Assembly: GCA_036677685.1 (NCBI GenBank)
Contig: JAVBWA010000008.1
Span: 1-64,000 of the forward strand
Direction of reading: 5' to 3'
From: JAQUBU01 sp036677685
GTDB lineage: Bacteria > Bacillota > Syntrophomonadia > Syntrophomonadales > Syntrophomonadaceae
Length of the DNA stretch: 64,000 nucleotides
The notes beneath the pieces are model-generated. The model was not told the origin of the DNA. It did not search any database and worked only from the letters and a program-made list of their open reading frames with translations. Positions 16,996 through 25,270 of the stretch are shown here, piece by piece; the stretch's first letter is position 1; each line of letters starts with the position of its first letter. A program made the position numbers and the translations under genes.

Positions 16996-18099
16996 ATGAG
17001 AACTGGCACAGCTAATTTGCCTTTACATGGCGGGAAGTGTCCAGCCTGGCTTTTCCGGCACATGAAAGCCCTGAGTGCGGCGATTATAGAAGTAATTATC
17101 GAGGATTCCGGCCCCGGTGAGGTTTTGCAGCGTTTGTCCGATCCGTACTGGTTTCAGGCATTGGGGTGTGTGGTAGGATTTGACTGGCATTCTTCGGGAG
17201 TAACCACCACCGTATGCGGGGCCATTAAGGAAGGTTTGAGCGATATAGGCCCCCAGGCGGGCATATTCTTTGCGGGCGGCAAAGGCCGGACAGCCCGTAA
17301 TACTCCGCTGGAGATCAAAGCAATAGCTGATAAATACCCGATCGGAAGAAGTGCCGATGAACTGGTTTATGCCAGTAAAATGGCGGCCAAAGTTGACAGC
17401 AGTGCCGTACAGGACGGCTATCAGATTTATCATCACTTTTTCGTCTTTACCGGCGATGGGCAATGGGGAGTGGTCCAGCAAGGCATGAATGAAGAAGTTA
17501 AACAGGCCCGGCGCTATCACTGGCTAAGCTCAAGCATGGACGATTTTACCGAGGAACCCCAGACCGCTATCTGTTGTGATCAAATTAATCAAACCCTGAA
17601 TTTTGTGGCCCATGAAAACCAGGGCTTTCGCAGTACCAGTGTTGAACTGGCAAAAGTGGCGCCAGAAAAAATAATCCGCGAGCTCAAAGCGATTGAAAAA
17701 AACCTGCCCACCTTAAATCTTCCCCGCCAGCACAGCATTCCCCGTACCGGATATCTGAATAGAGCTTTAAACGCGGCCTGGGACCGGCAGCCCCAAAATT
17801 TCGAAGAACTACTCCAGGTTGCAGGGGTGGGTGCGTCTACACTCCGGGCTTTAGGATTGGTAGCGGAAGTGGCATATGGAGTCAAACCCAGTTTTGCCGA
17901 CCCGGTGCGTTATTCCTTTGCCCATGGCGGCAAGGACGGGTTCCCCTTCCCAGTCAATGAGCATGATATAGAAAATTCCTATAATACTCTGCAGCGGGCT
18001 TTGCGGAAAGCCCGGACCGGCAGAAAAGAACAGCTGGAAGCCCTGAAAAAACTGGCCTTCTGGCACAGCCAGACGGTTAGGATAATATCTACACCATGA
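16996..18099 (+). CDS. DUF763 domain protein
   Basis: A 367-residue protein of the DUF763 family. It has the characteristic start RTGTANLPLHGGKCPAWLF, WFQALGCVVGFDWHSSGVTT near 52 and GGKGRTARNTPLEI near 94. A later segment (about 270-295, LLQVAGVGASTLRALGLV) looks like a helix-hairpin-helix, which often contacts DNA, and FAHGGKDGFPFPVNEHDI follows. No signal peptide or membrane segment is visible. The family occurs patchily in bacteria and archaea and its biochemistry is not established. It is a single-gene plus-strand unit between birA and a DEDD exonuclease. A role in DNA metabolism is only a guess. Confidence 0.85.
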   Translation: MRTGTANLPLHGGKCPAWLFRHMKALSAAIIEVIIEDSGPGEVLQRLSDPYWFQALGCVVGFDWHSSGVTTTVCGAIKEGLSDIGPQAGIFFAGGKGRTARNTPLEIKAIADKYPIGRSADELVYASKMAAKVDSSAVQDGYQIYHHFFVFTGDGQWGVVQQGMNEEVKQARRYHWLSSSMDDFTEEPQTAICCDQINQTLNFVAHENQGFRSTSVELAKVAPEKIIRELKAIEKNLPTLNLPRQHSIPRTGYLNRALNAAWDRQPQNFEELLQVAGVGASTLRALGLVAEVAYGVKPSFADPVRYSFAHGGKDGFPFPVNEHDIENSYNTLQRALRKARTGRKEQLEALKKLAFWHSQTVRIISTP

Positions 18100-18202
18100 T
18101 CTTACAAGCTTGGTCCTCTCCCAAACAGAATTCATACCTTAAGTGATAGTCAGCTTTTTCATGCTGGCTATTTATCTAATTTAGCGGATCAGCTATTAGT
18201 AC

Positions 18203-18835
18203 TCACCCTGATTTGCGCTGTACAGCTTGTACAGTCTTTTTAAATTTGCGGATGCTGCAGGGAGAATAACCCTTTGAGTAAAGACTTCCCATTCTCATTC
18301 CAATGAGAGATGTTATTTCATTTATATCGCTTAATCCTTTGGCCGCTAATGCCGCTAATAATACTTTTCCACAAGCAAGCGCATCTTCCATGGCATTATG
18401 GTGATTAAATTGGTGGCCCACATTTCTACTGACCGTATCAAGTTTGTAATTCTCTAACCCACTCCAAATTCTCTGGGATAGTTTATATGTACACAGATAA
18501 TCAACCGTGGGATATTCAATATTATACAAATCCAGGACATGACGTAAAGCCGACATATCAAATGCAGCGTTATGAGCAACTAAAATGGAATCACTCAGCA
18601 ATGGTCCTAACTCATCGTATATTGCGTTAAATTCCAGGGCATTTTGCACATCCCTGGGTTGTATGCCATGAATCATGATATTAAAAGGGTCGAAGCTATT
18701 GCAAGCAGCATGTGGTTTCACCAGCCAATACCTGGTTTGGCTAATTTGGTCCTGCTCAATCACGGCTACCCCTACCGCACATATACTGCCAATAAAGCGA
18801 TTGGCTGTTTCAAAATCAATACATACCAATTTCAT
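18203..18835 (-). CDS. DEDDh 3'-5' exonuclease (DnaQ-like)
   Basis: A 210-residue exonuclease domain. The four acidic residues and histidine of the DEDDh class are visible: CIDFETAN (Asp, Glu) at the start, ILVAHNAAFDMSALRHVL near 95 (Asp), and HQFNHHNAMEDALACG near 150 (His, Asp). I prefer the ATG at 18835 (MKLVCIDFETAN), with GGAGGG 12 bases upstream; an ATG at 18862 adds nine unconserved residues. It would trim single-stranded DNA or RNA 3' ends; it is too short to be a polymerase and stands alone. A C-terminal tail of about 35 basic residues follows the domain. Confidence 0.88.
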   Translation of the reverse strand: MKLVCIDFETANRFIGSICAVGVAVIEQDQISQTRYWLVKPHAACNSFDPFNIMIHGIQPRDVQNALEFNAIYDELGPLLSDSILVAHNAAFDMSALRHVLDLYNIEYPTVDYLCTYKLSQRIWSGLENYKLDTVSRNVGHQFNHHNAMEDALACGKVLLAALAAKGLSDINEITSLIGMRMGSLYSKGYSPCSIRKFKKTVQAVQRKSG

Positions 18836-18998
18836 AATACTTTGAATCCCTCCATACTGCACAAGCGCCTTCCTGTTCGACCTTGATTCTGAATTTTGAA
18901 GCTTTTATTTTAATTATCGTTCATATATTGCTTTGTGCTAAGTACTATTCAGAAAGGCCCTATAGATATGCTACAACGGTTAATGTCCAGGGGTCTTA

Positions 18999-19889
18999 TT
19001 AATTGGAAGCAAATAATTCAGGTTGAATGTACATAATTTGGGTCATAAAACCATCCGGGTTTTCCAAAGAGAGCATAATGCACGTCACCCCTGGAATATC
19101 ATTAATCATTCCCTGGAAACATAACGGCACTTTCAAGACAATCTCCATATTGCAAAGATCACCAAGTCCCAGGTAAAACAAGCCTGGATTAGACTTAACC
19201 ATACCCGGACTCATGGTTCCGTTTGGAGCAGTCTGGGAAATTCTCCGCACCTTTGCGATGTCATCCCAGTATATTTGCGCATTACATCGCAAACCAAGCC
19301 GCAAATTTATTCCGTTCAGGCTGAGCCCGTGATTATAAATGTCCATAGCTCTATAGTCAGCCCAGAGGAACATTATAGCCCACAATCCCAATATCAAGTG
19401 CAGCACTTTCCATATCATCCACTTTTGAGGAAGCAGAATGGTAACTACTACGATTTCTAATAAACATAGAAAAATAAAGACTTTGACAAAAAAGGCATAG
19501 GAATCTTTGCGGGTGTCAAAACCTGTCTTGCCATCTGCACCGGCTTTTCCTTTAAATGATAAATAAAGAGCCCGGTAAAGCCGGGGTTCAAGAGTAGCCA
19601 TGCGGGCTATCCGGGGTGAGACTACAATTTCCAGTGCGTTCTGCAAAGCATCAAGCCCATCCCGGCCTACGCTTTTTAATTTCCGATAGCGCCGGACAAT
19701 TTTGCTGATATTTATCAGACAAATGATTATAAACAGTAATTCCAAAACCGCTGGCAGCAGAAGACCATACCACAAATTATCCTTGGAAACTGCACCGGTT
19801 TTATGCCCAATAATACCGCCAACAATAGCTATCGCCAGAATTGGCAGAACATAGCGTCTTAGTCGGTTAACTGCACTGGTTTCCTGCAT
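18999..19889 (-). CDS. Uncharacterised membrane protein with soluble C-terminal domain
   Basis: A protein of about 296 residues (I prefer the ATG at 19889, preceded by GGGGGG, over one at 19919). There are four hydrophobic segments in two pairs: YVLPILAIAIVGGIIG and LLLPAVLELLFIIICLI near the start, then FFVKVFIFLCLLEIVVVTIL and WKVLHLILGLWAIMFLW in the middle. A C-terminal domain of about 90 residues (INLRLGLRCNAQIYWDDIAKV, LFYLGLGDLCNMEIVLK) recalls bacterial PH-like domains. I recognise no family with confidence. It is read as a single gene downstream of the MerR regulator. Confidence 0.65.
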   Translation of the reverse strand: MQETSAVNRLRRYVLPILAIAIVGGIIGHKTGAVSKDNLWYGLLLPAVLELLFIIICLINISKIVRRYRKLKSVGRDGLDALQNALEIVVSPRIARMATLEPRLYRALYLSFKGKAGADGKTGFDTRKDSYAFFVKVFIFLCLLEIVVVTILLPQKWMIWKVLHLILGLWAIMFLWADYRAMDIYNHGLSLNGINLRLGLRCNAQIYWDDIAKVRRISQTAPNGTMSPGMVKSNPGLFYLGLGDLCNMEIVLKVPLCFQGMINDIPGVTCIMLSLENPDGFMTQIMYIQPELFASN

Positions 19890-20021
19890 CGCGAACCCCC
19901 CAAAGGTAAGGGGACACACCCCTTATTCTCATATCTAACCATTTTATTAGCATTAGCATTATTAAATTCTATTTCGAATGCAACTGCTGTTTGCCCGGGC
20001 AATGTCCCCATTTTGTGGTAT

Positions 20022-20858
20022 TCATTTGCGGCTTGGGCCGCTCCCTTTTCCAGACTCCAAATACTCCACCAGTTTTTCTACAAACTTTATCTGGGCCGGG
20101 GAATACACTTCTGCAAACATATCCCGCCACAATGAATCGAAGGATTTTTGCAAACCCGATTCATGGTTCATTAGTTTTTGGTAAAAGGGAAGACCCATGA
20201 TATATTGAGCATATTCCCTGGCCAGTTCTTCGATTGGTGGTGAATCAGGCAGAAGCTCGGCTATCGCAGTAATTTTGGTACCAAAAGCCAAAGACTCATG
20301 GTATTTGTCCGGATTATCCCTGAAATATTCGGCCACTTCGCGCAAAATATCCTCATACTCCACGCCCCACTGCAAATCATCTATAATTTCATACAGCTTC
20401 CGTTCCTGCTCGTAGATTTCCGGGCAAATGCCCATATATTGTTCCCGGACTTCTTCTCCCATTATGTCAATAAACATCTTGAAAGATGGAGATTCATCAG
20501 ATTGTTCCAGCAGATTTTCCTGTTCTTCCTGCAACAAGGTCTGAATTTTCTCTACCCGCTCAGTCAGAATCTTGATCTGATTTAACAATTCGGTTTGCAT
20601 AGCGAGCAAAACTGCACGAACAGATTTATGGTCATCAGGTTCACCGAGTATTTCCCTGATTTGCTCCAGGCTCAACCCCAGATATTTGAGGCGTTTGATG
20701 GAACGCATACGGTTCAAATCAGCCATCCCATATAAACGATACCCTCCCGGTGAGCGCTTCGCTTCAGCCAGTAAGCCCATCTTGTGATAGTGCAGTACCG
20801 TTTTTATGGTCACCCCGGTCAGTTTTGCATATTCGCCGATTTTAAGTTGTTTTTCCAA
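20022..20858 (-). CDS. MerR family transcriptional regulator
   Basis: A 278-residue regulator. The N-terminal MerR winged helix-turn-helix (KIGEYAKLTGVTIKTVLHYHKMGLL, first 29 residues; GGYRLYGMADLNRMRSIKRL near 38) is followed by the usual coiled coil (about 75-120, LNQIKILTERVEKIQTLLQEEQ). A long acidic helical C-terminal domain contains no cysteine metal site. Such regulators distort the spacer of their target promoters in response to a ligand. The ligand is unknown; the size of the C-terminal domain suggests a small organic molecule rather than a metal. Its target may be the membrane-protein gene downstream or itself. Confidence 0.88.
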   Translation of the reverse strand: MEKQLKIGEYAKLTGVTIKTVLHYHKMGLLAEAKRSPGGYRLYGMADLNRMRSIKRLKYLGLSLEQIREILGEPDDHKSVRAVLLAMQTELLNQIKILTERVEKIQTLLQEEQENLLEQSDESPSFKMFIDIMGEEVREQYMGICPEIYEQERKLYEIIDDLQWGVEYEDILREVAEYFRDNPDKYHESLAFGTKITAIAELLPDSPPIEELAREYAQYIMGLPFYQKLMNHESGLQKSFDSLWRDMFAEVYSPAQIKFVEKLVEYLESGKGSGPSRK

Positions 20859-20885
20859 GCTTCATCCCACCTTAGTGCAAGTATA

Positions 20886-20907
20886 AACCCCGACCTAAGG
20901 TCGGGGT
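20886..20907 (-). terminator. Hairpin terminator after the radical SAM gene
   Basis: The palindrome CCCCGACCTAAGGTCGGGG is followed on the minus strand by TTTATAC. It lies 25 bases past the stop of the 20933-22021 gene, closing the plsX-acpP-rnc operon, and upstream of merR. Confidence 0.8.
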
Positions 20908-20932
20908 CAAATAATATTTGTATTTTTTTAAA

Positions 20933-22021
20933 TTATATTCCGGTTTTTTCATTACTCAAAAACTCACTCCGGGTCAATACCCACTGGGGACTCGCGGACT
21001 GGATAATACTCACACCCACAGCATCACGCGGCAAAGATTCGGCCTGATGAATATTAAGCTCATCCCATTGAAATATTTCCTGCAAATCATAAAGGTTTTG
21101 GCGTTTATGGCCGACCAGTTTGGAAATATCACGGGGATTTACCCAAAGATCAAGGAACTGAACAGATTTATGGAGCTTACGAAATGCCCTAATGGCTTCT
21201 GTAGCCTGCTCTTTAAACACTTCCTGCTCCACCAGTTCACCGAAAGCCGGGTGGAAGGGACCGGCAATTACCGTCCCGGTACTGCGCAGTTCTTCAGCGG
21301 GTTGGAGTCCCATGCGGATCACTGCAATATTGTGGGTTTGGAACTGTTTAAACATAGCCGCAGTGGTTCTGACGGCTGCTTCCAAACTCAGCGGAGCGTA
21401 TAGCCCCTGCAGATACATATTTTCGAGTTCAGTAGCCGCTATCACCAGGGTAGGATAAATTCTTACCATATCAGGCCGTAAATCAATGGCCTGGGATGTG
21501 CTTTCCATATCCCGCCGGTAGTTGTCTCCAGGCAGGCCAATCATCAACTGTAAGCCGATTTTGAAGCCGTGTTCGCGAATCAGATGACAAGCTTTAAAAA
21601 TGTCAGCACTCATGTAGCCGCGTGCTGAAGCTTTTAAAACTTCATCGTTAAAGGACTGCACTCCCAGTTCAATGGTTCTTACTCCCCATTTCATAAGGAA
21701 GCGCAAGTTGGAAACATCAATGCAATCGGGGCGGGTGGATATTCTGATTGAACTTATCATGCCTTTATGCAAATAAGGGTGGACTGCCTGCAGATAGCTT
21801 TCCTGTAATTTTTGAGCTATAGCTGTGAAGTTTCCCCCAAAGAAAGCAAGTTCCACACGGGTTTCGTCAAGGTCAACAGTATTGAGATGGTTTTCAATTA
21901 TAGCTGTAATATCGCCAGGTTTCACCTCTTGCGCTGCGCTGATGCGCCGTTGGTTGCAGAACAGGCAGGTAAAAGGGCAGCCCAGGTGGGGGATGAAGAT
22001 AGGTATATTGGTGTGTTTCAC
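20933..22021 (-). CDS. Elp3-like radical SAM protein
   Basis: A 362-residue radical SAM enzyme. The cluster motif is near residue 14 (HLGCPFTCLFCNQRR, i.e. CxxxCxxC). A TIM-barrel core follows (ELAFFGGNFTAIA near 61, ISTRPDCIDVSNL near 95, TIELGVQSFNDEVLKAS near 115, GLQLMIGLPGD near 155). It resembles the Elp3/MiaB-related proteins often found next to rnc in Clostridia; no acetyltransferase domain is present. The start is GTG at 22021 with GAGG eight bases upstream. It lies 14 bases after rnc and ends the operon. The substrate is unknown; an RNA substrate would fit the neighbour. Confidence 0.88.
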   Translation of the reverse strand: MKHTNIPIFIPHLGCPFTCLFCNQRRISAAQEVKPGDITAIIENHLNTVDLDETRVELAFFGGNFTAIAQKLQESYLQAVHPYLHKGMISSIRISTRPDCIDVSNLRFLMKWGVRTIELGVQSFNDEVLKASARGYMSADIFKACHLIREHGFKIGLQLMIGLPGDNYRRDMESTSQAIDLRPDMVRIYPTLVIAATELENMYLQGLYAPLSLEAAVRTTAAMFKQFQTHNIAVIRMGLQPAEELRSTGTVIAGPFHPAFGELVEQEVFKEQATEAIRAFRKLHKSVQFLDLWVNPRDISKLVGHKRQNLYDLQEIFQWDELNIHQAESLPRDAVGVSIIQSASPQWVLTRSEFLSNEKTGI

Positions 22022-22035
22022 TTATTTTTCCTCGT

Positions 22036-22746
22036 TTAAAGGCCGATGCTTTTCAATATGTTTTTATCCTGCAAGACTTTTCCCGCCGCATTTTGCTCGG
22101 CTTCCTTCTTACTCTTGCCTTCCCCACTGGCCAGTAAATGCTCTTTATAAAAAACCCCGGTTACAAAAGTTTTGGCATGAGCAGGCCCGCTTTCTTCCAG
22201 AATGGCATAACTTACATTATCTTTATCTTTACCTTGTACGAGTTCCTGCAGCCTGGATTTGTAATCATGATAGTCCCCATTGGCGGTTTCCTTTATCAAG
22301 TTTTCAAGATGGGCCAGAACAAAACTGCGCGCGGAATCAAATCCCTGGTCGAGATATATAGCTCCAATTACTGCTTCTACAGCATCTGCCAGTATTGACC
22401 TGCGGTTTCGGCCCCCCGACATTTCTTCACCTTTGCCCAGCATCAGATACTGGCCAAGATTCAAGCTGGTGGCCACCTCATTCAGGGCTTTTTCACATAC
22501 TACCCGAGCTCTGATTTTGGTTAGTTCCCCTTCGGCCTTTTTGTTAAAGCTGTTGTACAGGTATTCCGCAACCACAAAGTTTAGCACCGCATCACCCAGG
22601 AACTCCAGCCGTTGATTGTTGCTGACCGCGTTTTTTTCCTGGGCATAGGAAGGATGGGTTAAAGCCATGTGCATCAATTCTTCATTCTTAAATTTCAAAT
22701 CACTGTTAGACATGAACTTGCCAGCGGCAATCTTAACGTTATGCAT
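22036..22746 (-). CDS. rnc: Ribonuclease III
   Basis: A 236-residue RNase III that cuts double-stranded RNA such as rRNA precursors. The catalytic domain shows the signature NQRLEFLGDAVLNFVVAEYL near 44 and the second acidic site LADAVEAVIGAIYLDQG near 117. A C-terminal dsRNA-binding domain (about 160-230: DYKSRLQELVQ, GEGKSKKEAEQNAAGKVL) is complete. The start overlaps the end of acpP by eight bases; GGAG lies nine bases before the ATG at 22746. A methionine at residue 12 is also plausible. Confidence 0.97.
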   Translation of the reverse strand: MHNVKIAAGKFMSNSDLKFKNEELMHMALTHPSYAQEKNAVSNNQRLEFLGDAVLNFVVAEYLYNSFNKKAEGELTKIRARVVCEKALNEVATSLNLGQYLMLGKGEEMSGGRNRRSILADAVEAVIGAIYLDQGFDSARSFVLAHLENLIKETANGDYHDYKSRLQELVQGKDKDNVSYAILEESGPAHAKTFVTGVFYKEHLLASGEGKSKKEAEQNAAGKVLQDKNILKSIGL

Positions 22747-22987
22747 TTTTTATCTGCTCCAAATATTCATAAAGATCGGTAATAAGGGCCCCAAAGGTAG
22801 TATAGTCTTTCTTCTCATCTTCTGGAAATTCCATATCATAGATATCCTCAAGAGCCATTATCATCTCCACTATGTCTATAGAATCAGCATCAAGATCTTC
22901 AAAGGTGGTTTCCATGCTAATAGTTTCCGGATCAACATCCATTTGTTCTGCCAGTATCTTCCTGGCCAAGGCAAAGAATTCCTTCAC
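22739..22987 (-). CDS. acpP: Acyl carrier protein
   Basis: An 82-residue acyl carrier protein. The phosphopantetheine serine is in DLDADSIDIVEMIMALED near residue 38, and the usual acidic helices surround it (AEQMDVDPETISMETTFED, FPEDEKKDY). It carries growing acyl chains in fatty acid synthesis and feeds PlsX. The start is GTG at 22987, with GGAGG eight bases upstream. It sits between plsX and rnc; fabD and fabG, which often lie here, are absent. Confidence 0.95.
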   Translation of the reverse strand: MKEFFALARKILAEQMDVDPETISMETTFEDLDADSIDIVEMIMALEDIYDMEFPEDEKKDYTTFGALITDLYEYLEQIKNA

Positions 22988-23039
22988 TCCTCATTCCTCC
23001 ATTACTTTTTTCCTTATAATACCTTTTTATGGTGTTGTT

Positions 23040-23993
23040 TTAAATAATTTTGGCCAATTCTTCCTGCTGCAGTTTTACCATTTGACGATTTACACATTCT
23101 GCGGCGATTCTTATCCCGTTGAAAACCGCCTCTTGTTTGGAGCTGCCATGACAAACAATACTAACCCCGTTGATTCCCAGTAAAGGCGCCCCACCAGCCT
23201 TGGTATAATCAAGCCGGCCGAAAAAGGAAGGCAGTTGTCCGGTTTCCTCCATTATCAAACGAGCCAAGAACATAACCATTCCTTCCATGGTTTTCAATGC
23301 AATATTGCCAATAAAACCATCGCAAATCACCACATCGCTATGACCACTGAACAATTCCCGGCCTTCAATATTGCCCGTAAAGTCCAAACCCGGCTGCTCC
23401 TTTAGCAGGGCATGGGTTTCAATACTCAGGCTGTTCCCTTTGCTCTCTTCTTCACCATTGTTTAATAGAGCAATACGCGGGTTGTCGATCCCTAAAAAAG
23501 AAGCATACGCTTTCCCCAAGATGGCAAACTGCAGTAATTGTTTGGCTTTGCAGTCAACATTGGCACCGACATCGATTAAAAGAGTGTTTTTACCCTTTAT
23601 ATTAGGTATTGCGGCAACTATGGGAGGCCTTTCAACACCTTCCATACGTCCCATAATGAAGATGGCCGCTGCCATTTGAGCACCTGTACTGCCACATGAT
23701 ACCAGAGCATCAGCCTGTTTTTCTTTAACCATTTTACTGGCTACTACGATTGAAGCATCCTTTTTCCGGCGAATGGCCGTAGCCGGCGACTCATCCATGG
23801 CTATAACTTCCCGGGCATTGACTATGCTTAATCGGGATGTATCATAGACATACTTGGTCAATTCTTCTTTAATAAGTTCTTCTTGTCCTACCATTATTAT
23901 CTGAGCGTCATTTTCCTGTATCCATTTTATCGCTCCGGCAACCACTTCAACTGGAGCATAATCCCCGCCCATGACATCGACCGCTATCCTCAT
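23040..23993 (-). CDS. plsX: Phosphate acyltransferase PlsX
   Basis: A 317-residue PlsX; it makes acyl-phosphate from acyl-ACP for PlsY in phospholipid synthesis. It shows MRIAVDVMGGDYAPVEVV at the start, DESPATAIRRKKDASI near 80, ADALVSCGSTGAQMAAA near 105 and VVICDGFIGNIALKTMEG near 220. I start it at the ATG at 23993, preceded by GGAGG five bases upstream, not the open frame to 24020. A FapR-like operator lies 33 bases upstream. The acpP gene follows within 52 bases. Confidence 0.97.
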   Translation of the reverse strand: MRIAVDVMGGDYAPVEVVAGAIKWIQENDAQIIMVGQEELIKEELTKYVYDTSRLSIVNAREVIAMDESPATAIRRKKDASIVVASKMVKEKQADALVSCGSTGAQMAAAIFIMGRMEGVERPPIVAAIPNIKGKNTLLIDVGANVDCKAKQLLQFAILGKAYASFLGIDNPRIALLNNGEEESKGNSLSIETHALLKEQPGLDFTGNIEGRELFSGHSDVVICDGFIGNIALKTMEGMVMFLARLIMEETGQLPSFFGRLDYTKAGGAPLLGINGVSIVCHGSSKQEAVFNGIRIAAECVNRQMVKLQQEELAKII

Positions 23994-24025
23994 ATTTACC
24001 TCCTGAAAGCCAAAAAGCAAGCTAC

Positions 24026-24042
24026 TTAGTCCCTAGGACTAA
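24026..24042. promoter_or_regulatory. FapR-like operator before plsX
   Basis: The 17-base near-palindrome TTAGTCCCTAGGACTAA has the size and half-sites (TTAGT.../...ACTAA) of the FapR operator that controls fatty acid and phospholipid genes in Firmicutes. On the minus strand it directly follows a TATTTT that may be the -10 box, as in Bacillus. fapR itself, usually next to plsX, is not in this window. Confidence 0.65.
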
Positions 24043-24077
24043 AATACCTTACTTTCTGAATGAAATTGCTTTGTTGC

Positions 24078-24248
24078 TTACATCACGTTTTTACCTTTAT
24101 AGTGCCCACAATTCAAACATGCACGATGCGGCATTTTCAATTCATGACACTGGGGACATTCAACGAGTCCCGGTGACTCAATTTTTCTCCATACAGCCCG
24201 GCGCATATTTTTGCGTGAATGGGACTGTCTCCTTTTTGGAACACCCAT
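24078..24248 (-). CDS. rpmF: 50S ribosomal protein L32
   Basis: A 56-residue L32. It begins MGVPKRRQSHSRKNMRRA and has the zinc-ribbon pairs ECPQC near 31 and CLNC near 44, followed by HYKGKNV, so it is the zinc-binding form. The start at 24248 has AAGGAGGATAAT upstream. It lies 15 bases after the DUF177 gene; the yceD-rpmF pair followed by plsX is conserved across many bacteria. Confidence 0.97.
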   Translation of the reverse strand: MGVPKRRQSHSRKNMRRAVWRKIESPGLVECPQCHELKMPHRACLNCGHYKGKNVM

Positions 24249-24263
24249 GATTATCCTCCTTCT

Positions 24264-24770
24264 TTAGCAAAGATTCTTCAATTTCGCCCAACGCGGGTCA
24301 ATCTCTTCCTTTTTGCAATGGCACTCTGCAGTATTTCGGTTGACCCCGCAATCAGGGCAAATACCTTTGCAATCAGGGTTGCATAACGGGTTAAGAGGTA
24401 AATTTATGAAGATGGACGCTTCTACCCATGGCTCAATATCAACCGTATCCTGTTCCAGCAAAATGATTTCATCTTCCTCATCAGAAAAGTCATCTTTATA
24501 GGCAGAATCAACCAGCTTCATGGAAAATTCACTATTGACCGGGAAAAGCAGTTCAGTTAAACAGCGCGCACAGCTAAGTTCCAAAAGAGTTTGCACCCGG
24601 CCCTGACCATCCAGCACCCGGTGGTTATTGCTCATCAGCAGGTCAACTTTCACCGGTGCGATAAACCTGCCTCCGAGTTCTTTAAGAAGCTCATCCCTCC
24701 CGGCTGCTTCCAAGTGAAATTCTTCACTTTGCTGAGGATGTAGTTTCAGCCACTTAAGGTCAATCTTCAT
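24264..24770 (-). CDS. yceD: DUF177 (YceD-like) protein
   Basis: A protein of about 168 residues from the DUF177/YceD family, always found next to rpmF. Visible features are LELSCARCLTELLFPVN near 70, DSAYKDDFSDEEDEI, NLPLNPLCNPDCKGICPDC near 128 and the final DPRWAKLKNL. Five cysteines in the C-terminal part suggest metal binding. I chose the ATG at 24770, eight bases after GGAG, rather than the GTG at 24779. It is linked to 23S rRNA/large ribosomal subunit accumulation in other organisms; the exact mechanism is unclear. Confidence 0.9.
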   Translation of the reverse strand: MKIDLKWLKLHPQQSEEFHLEAAGRDELLKELGGRFIAPVKVDLLMSNNHRVLDGQGRVQTLLELSCARCLTELLFPVNSEFSMKLVDSAYKDDFSDEEDEIILLEQDTVDIEPWVEASIFINLPLNPLCNPDCKGICPDCGVNRNTAECHCKKEEIDPRWAKLKNLC

Positions 24771-25223
24771 ATTTCTCACTCCACAAAAACACCAGATTAA
24801 TTATAGTATTCACTTGTTATTATTGTCAACCAAGGACTGGTTTAATCTGTCATGAAAACAATAATAAAAGCTCAACCTAAACAGCAGACCGAGCAAAAAG
24901 AGCACCCTCCGGGTATCACCTATGTTCGTCTTCACTCACTAATAAGGAAATGAAGAGCAAGGCTTTCAAGAATCCCGTGATTGAGGCGATTTAAGGTCAG
25001 GGGACGGACCTTCTTCGCAGCAAGGTCGCGTCCCCATACCGAGTACGTCGATTGAACGGGATTCTTCACTTCACAAGTATAAGTGCAACCAGAGCTTCTG
25101 GCTTCGCTTTCAGCTTGCCACAAGCTCGGTTTTCTTTAGAATAACGCAGCTATTCGCCTCCTTATTAGTGAGCGAAGCGAAAATCAGTTGTACCCGTAGG
25201 GTGCTCTTTTTGACGGTATGGGG
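24771..25223. other. Intergenic region with a 319-base fold-back element
   Basis: No gene. It holds a short A/T-rich stretch upstream of yceD, which should include its promoter, and then element B2 described below. Open frames within it arise from the repeat and show no protein family features. Confidence 0.7.
24894..25212 (-). repeat. Fold-back repeat family B, copy B2, with long terminal inverted repeats
   Basis: The ends are a long imperfect inverted repeat of about 54 bases: CAAAAAGAGCACCCTCCGGG... (24894-24948) against the complement of 25160-25212, both reaching CACTCACTAATAAGG or its inverse. Nested inside are AAGAATCCCGT (24968) with ACGGGATTCTT (25058) and GGGGACGGACCTT...AAGGTCGCGTCCCC (25000-25035). 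The part 25000-25158 is nearly identical to B1 at 6268-6425. There is no transposase inside. Confidence 0.8.
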
Positions 25224-25259
25224 AAAAAATTAAAGGCAGGAATTTAATCCTGCCTTTAA
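25224..25259 (-). terminator. Terminator of the pta-ackA operon
   Basis: On the minus strand the arms TTAAAGGCAGGA/TCCTGCCTTTAA enclose a 6-base loop and are followed by TTTTTT. It begins 12 bases past the ackA stop. Confidence 0.9.
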
Positions 25260-25270
25260 CAGCAATTTTA

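Noticed and set aside
19900..19925. AAGGGGACACACCCCTT as another mobile repeat copy
   Set aside because: Too short; only the small GGGG/CCCC pairing is shared with the other hairpins.
24932..25123. Small minus-strand protein in the yceD-ackA gap
   Set aside because: The frame is produced by repeat B2 and a similar frame arises in copy B1; no family resemblance and no proper ribosome-binding site.
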